NCBI GenBank assembly: GCA_017404985.1
Contig: JAFRBK010000001.1
Coordinates: 35,104-99,103, forward strand
Origin: Clostridia bacterium
GTDB taxonomy: Bacteria; Bacillota; Clostridia; Christensenellales; Aristaeellaceae
DNA length: 64,000 nucleotides
Direction of reading: 5' to 3'
This document shows positions 63,702-64,000 of the stretch, piece by piece. The notes under the pieces were generated by a model. It searched no databases. It was not told where the DNA came from and worked only from the letters and a program-made list of their open reading frames with translations. Position numbers and translations under genes: made by a program. Position 1 is the first letter of the stretch, and the number at the start of each line of letters is the position of its first letter.

Positions 63702-63917
63702 ATGATTTTCTCAAAGCGGAAAACGATAGGGGTATTTATCAGCAAAATGTTCAGGGTGTTTGACGAAGCTTTTTTCGCGGCCCTGAACCGGGAATCCAGG
63801 CGGCTGGATTACGACGTGGTGGTTTTTCTGTCCGCCGGGTATTATCTCACAAAAAGCGATTATCCTGAATTATTCACGGATATTCGCCACCACGAAAAAA
63901 GCCTGCTGAAGTGCTGA
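63702..63917 (+). pseudogene. Truncated LacI-like/GGDEF-type receptor gene, 5' part
   Basis: 71 codons. The start, SKRKTIGVFISKMFRVFDEAFF followed by RLDYDVVVFLSAGYY, is the first strand-helix-strand of a periplasmic-binding-type domain, as in LacI/GGDEF receptors several hundred residues long. The frame then ends at 63917 inside a hairpin-rich sequence. It has a good promoter and a ribosome site (GCGAGGAG) before ATG 63702, so it was built as a full gene. Truncation by an inserted repeat, or an assembly edge, are the two readings; a true 71-residue protein is less likely. Confidence 0.5.
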
Positions 63918-64000
63918 CATTTCAGTTCGAGGCACTGAAGTCAGCAAAAGCAGACTGAACAAAGTGAAATCTGAAGCCCCAAAAGGGCAGATAACCCCCA
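63911..64000 (+). repeat. Hairpin-rich sequence at the window end
   Basis: TGCTGAC 63912-63918 pairs with GTCAGCA 63940-63946 and TTCAGT 63921-63926 with ACTGAA 63934-63939: 13 bp with a two-base bulge. GCCC/GGGC follows near 63982. No T-run, so not a terminator. It may be the edge of a repetitive element. Confidence 0.4.

Overview
The window is GC-rich bacterial DNA with short intergenic gaps, strong purine-rich ribosome binding sites and many rho-independent terminators. An ECF-type vitamin transporter, a TPP riboswitch controlling a thiXYZ-type cluster, YlmH, VanZ, DUF3048, GerMN and NusG-II proteins, clostripain and a Tn4451-type mobilizable element together point to an anaerobic Clostridia. 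A gut or rumen lineage such as Christensenellales/Aristaeellaceae is my best guess, by inference only. No tRNA, rRNA or CRISPR array was seen.

Layout. 1-1462: end of an ECF transporter operon (ATPase, EcfT). 1557-3065: GH51 arabinofuranosidase. 3184-5214: two COG0523 metallochaperone-type GTPases, the second fused to a DUF1980-like tail. 5271-9651: glycosyltransferase, zinc phospholipase C-like protein, VanZ-VOC fusion, D-Ala-D-Ala carboxypeptidase. 9663-10418: exonuclease III (minus). 10511-12675: promoter, structured leader, then NusG-II protein, Gx transporter and ApbE (a flavin/redox operon). 12824-17134: SSS symporter (minus), then an MBOAT acyltransferase with its AlgJ/AlgX-like partner. 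17168-20878: TPP riboswitch, thiamine-binding protein, ABC permease/binding protein/ATPase and thiamine pyrophosphokinase. 21027-22274: DUF3048 protein.

22321-32782 is an AT-richer island. I read it as a mobilizable transposon of the Tn4451 family: large serine recombinase, TnpW, Cys-rich VLP protein, MobQ-type relaxase with an oriT candidate, a DUF3847 gene broken by an IS630 element, a sigma-like HTH protein, a cargo module (ECF sigma factor, membrane anti-sigma candidate, secreted protein) and TnpV. Its two ends split a chromosomal terminator: the two 13-base arms of one hairpin now lie about 10.5 kb apart.

32923-38042: two-component system, GerMN lipoprotein and HtrA protease, a cell-envelope stress group with PhoP-like direct repeats before htrA. 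38127-46239: PdaC-like deacetylase, several small or unknown secreted and membrane proteins, a 27-residue membrane peptide, a double-glycine-leader LysM peptide, a SpoIIE-type phosphatase, YlmH and a second double-glycine-leader peptide. 46360-52050: hexuronate-type operon (TRAP transporter plus fructuronate/tagaturonate reductase family) with a divergent AraC regulator. 52051-57902: YcxB-like protein, cupin, PheC-like binding protein, GGDEF receptor, small protein, lactonase-type propeller, CBM9-like protein. 57936-63499: secreted protein and a very large clostripain-type peptidase in one operon. The window ends in a short or truncated receptor gene followed by a hairpin-rich sequence.
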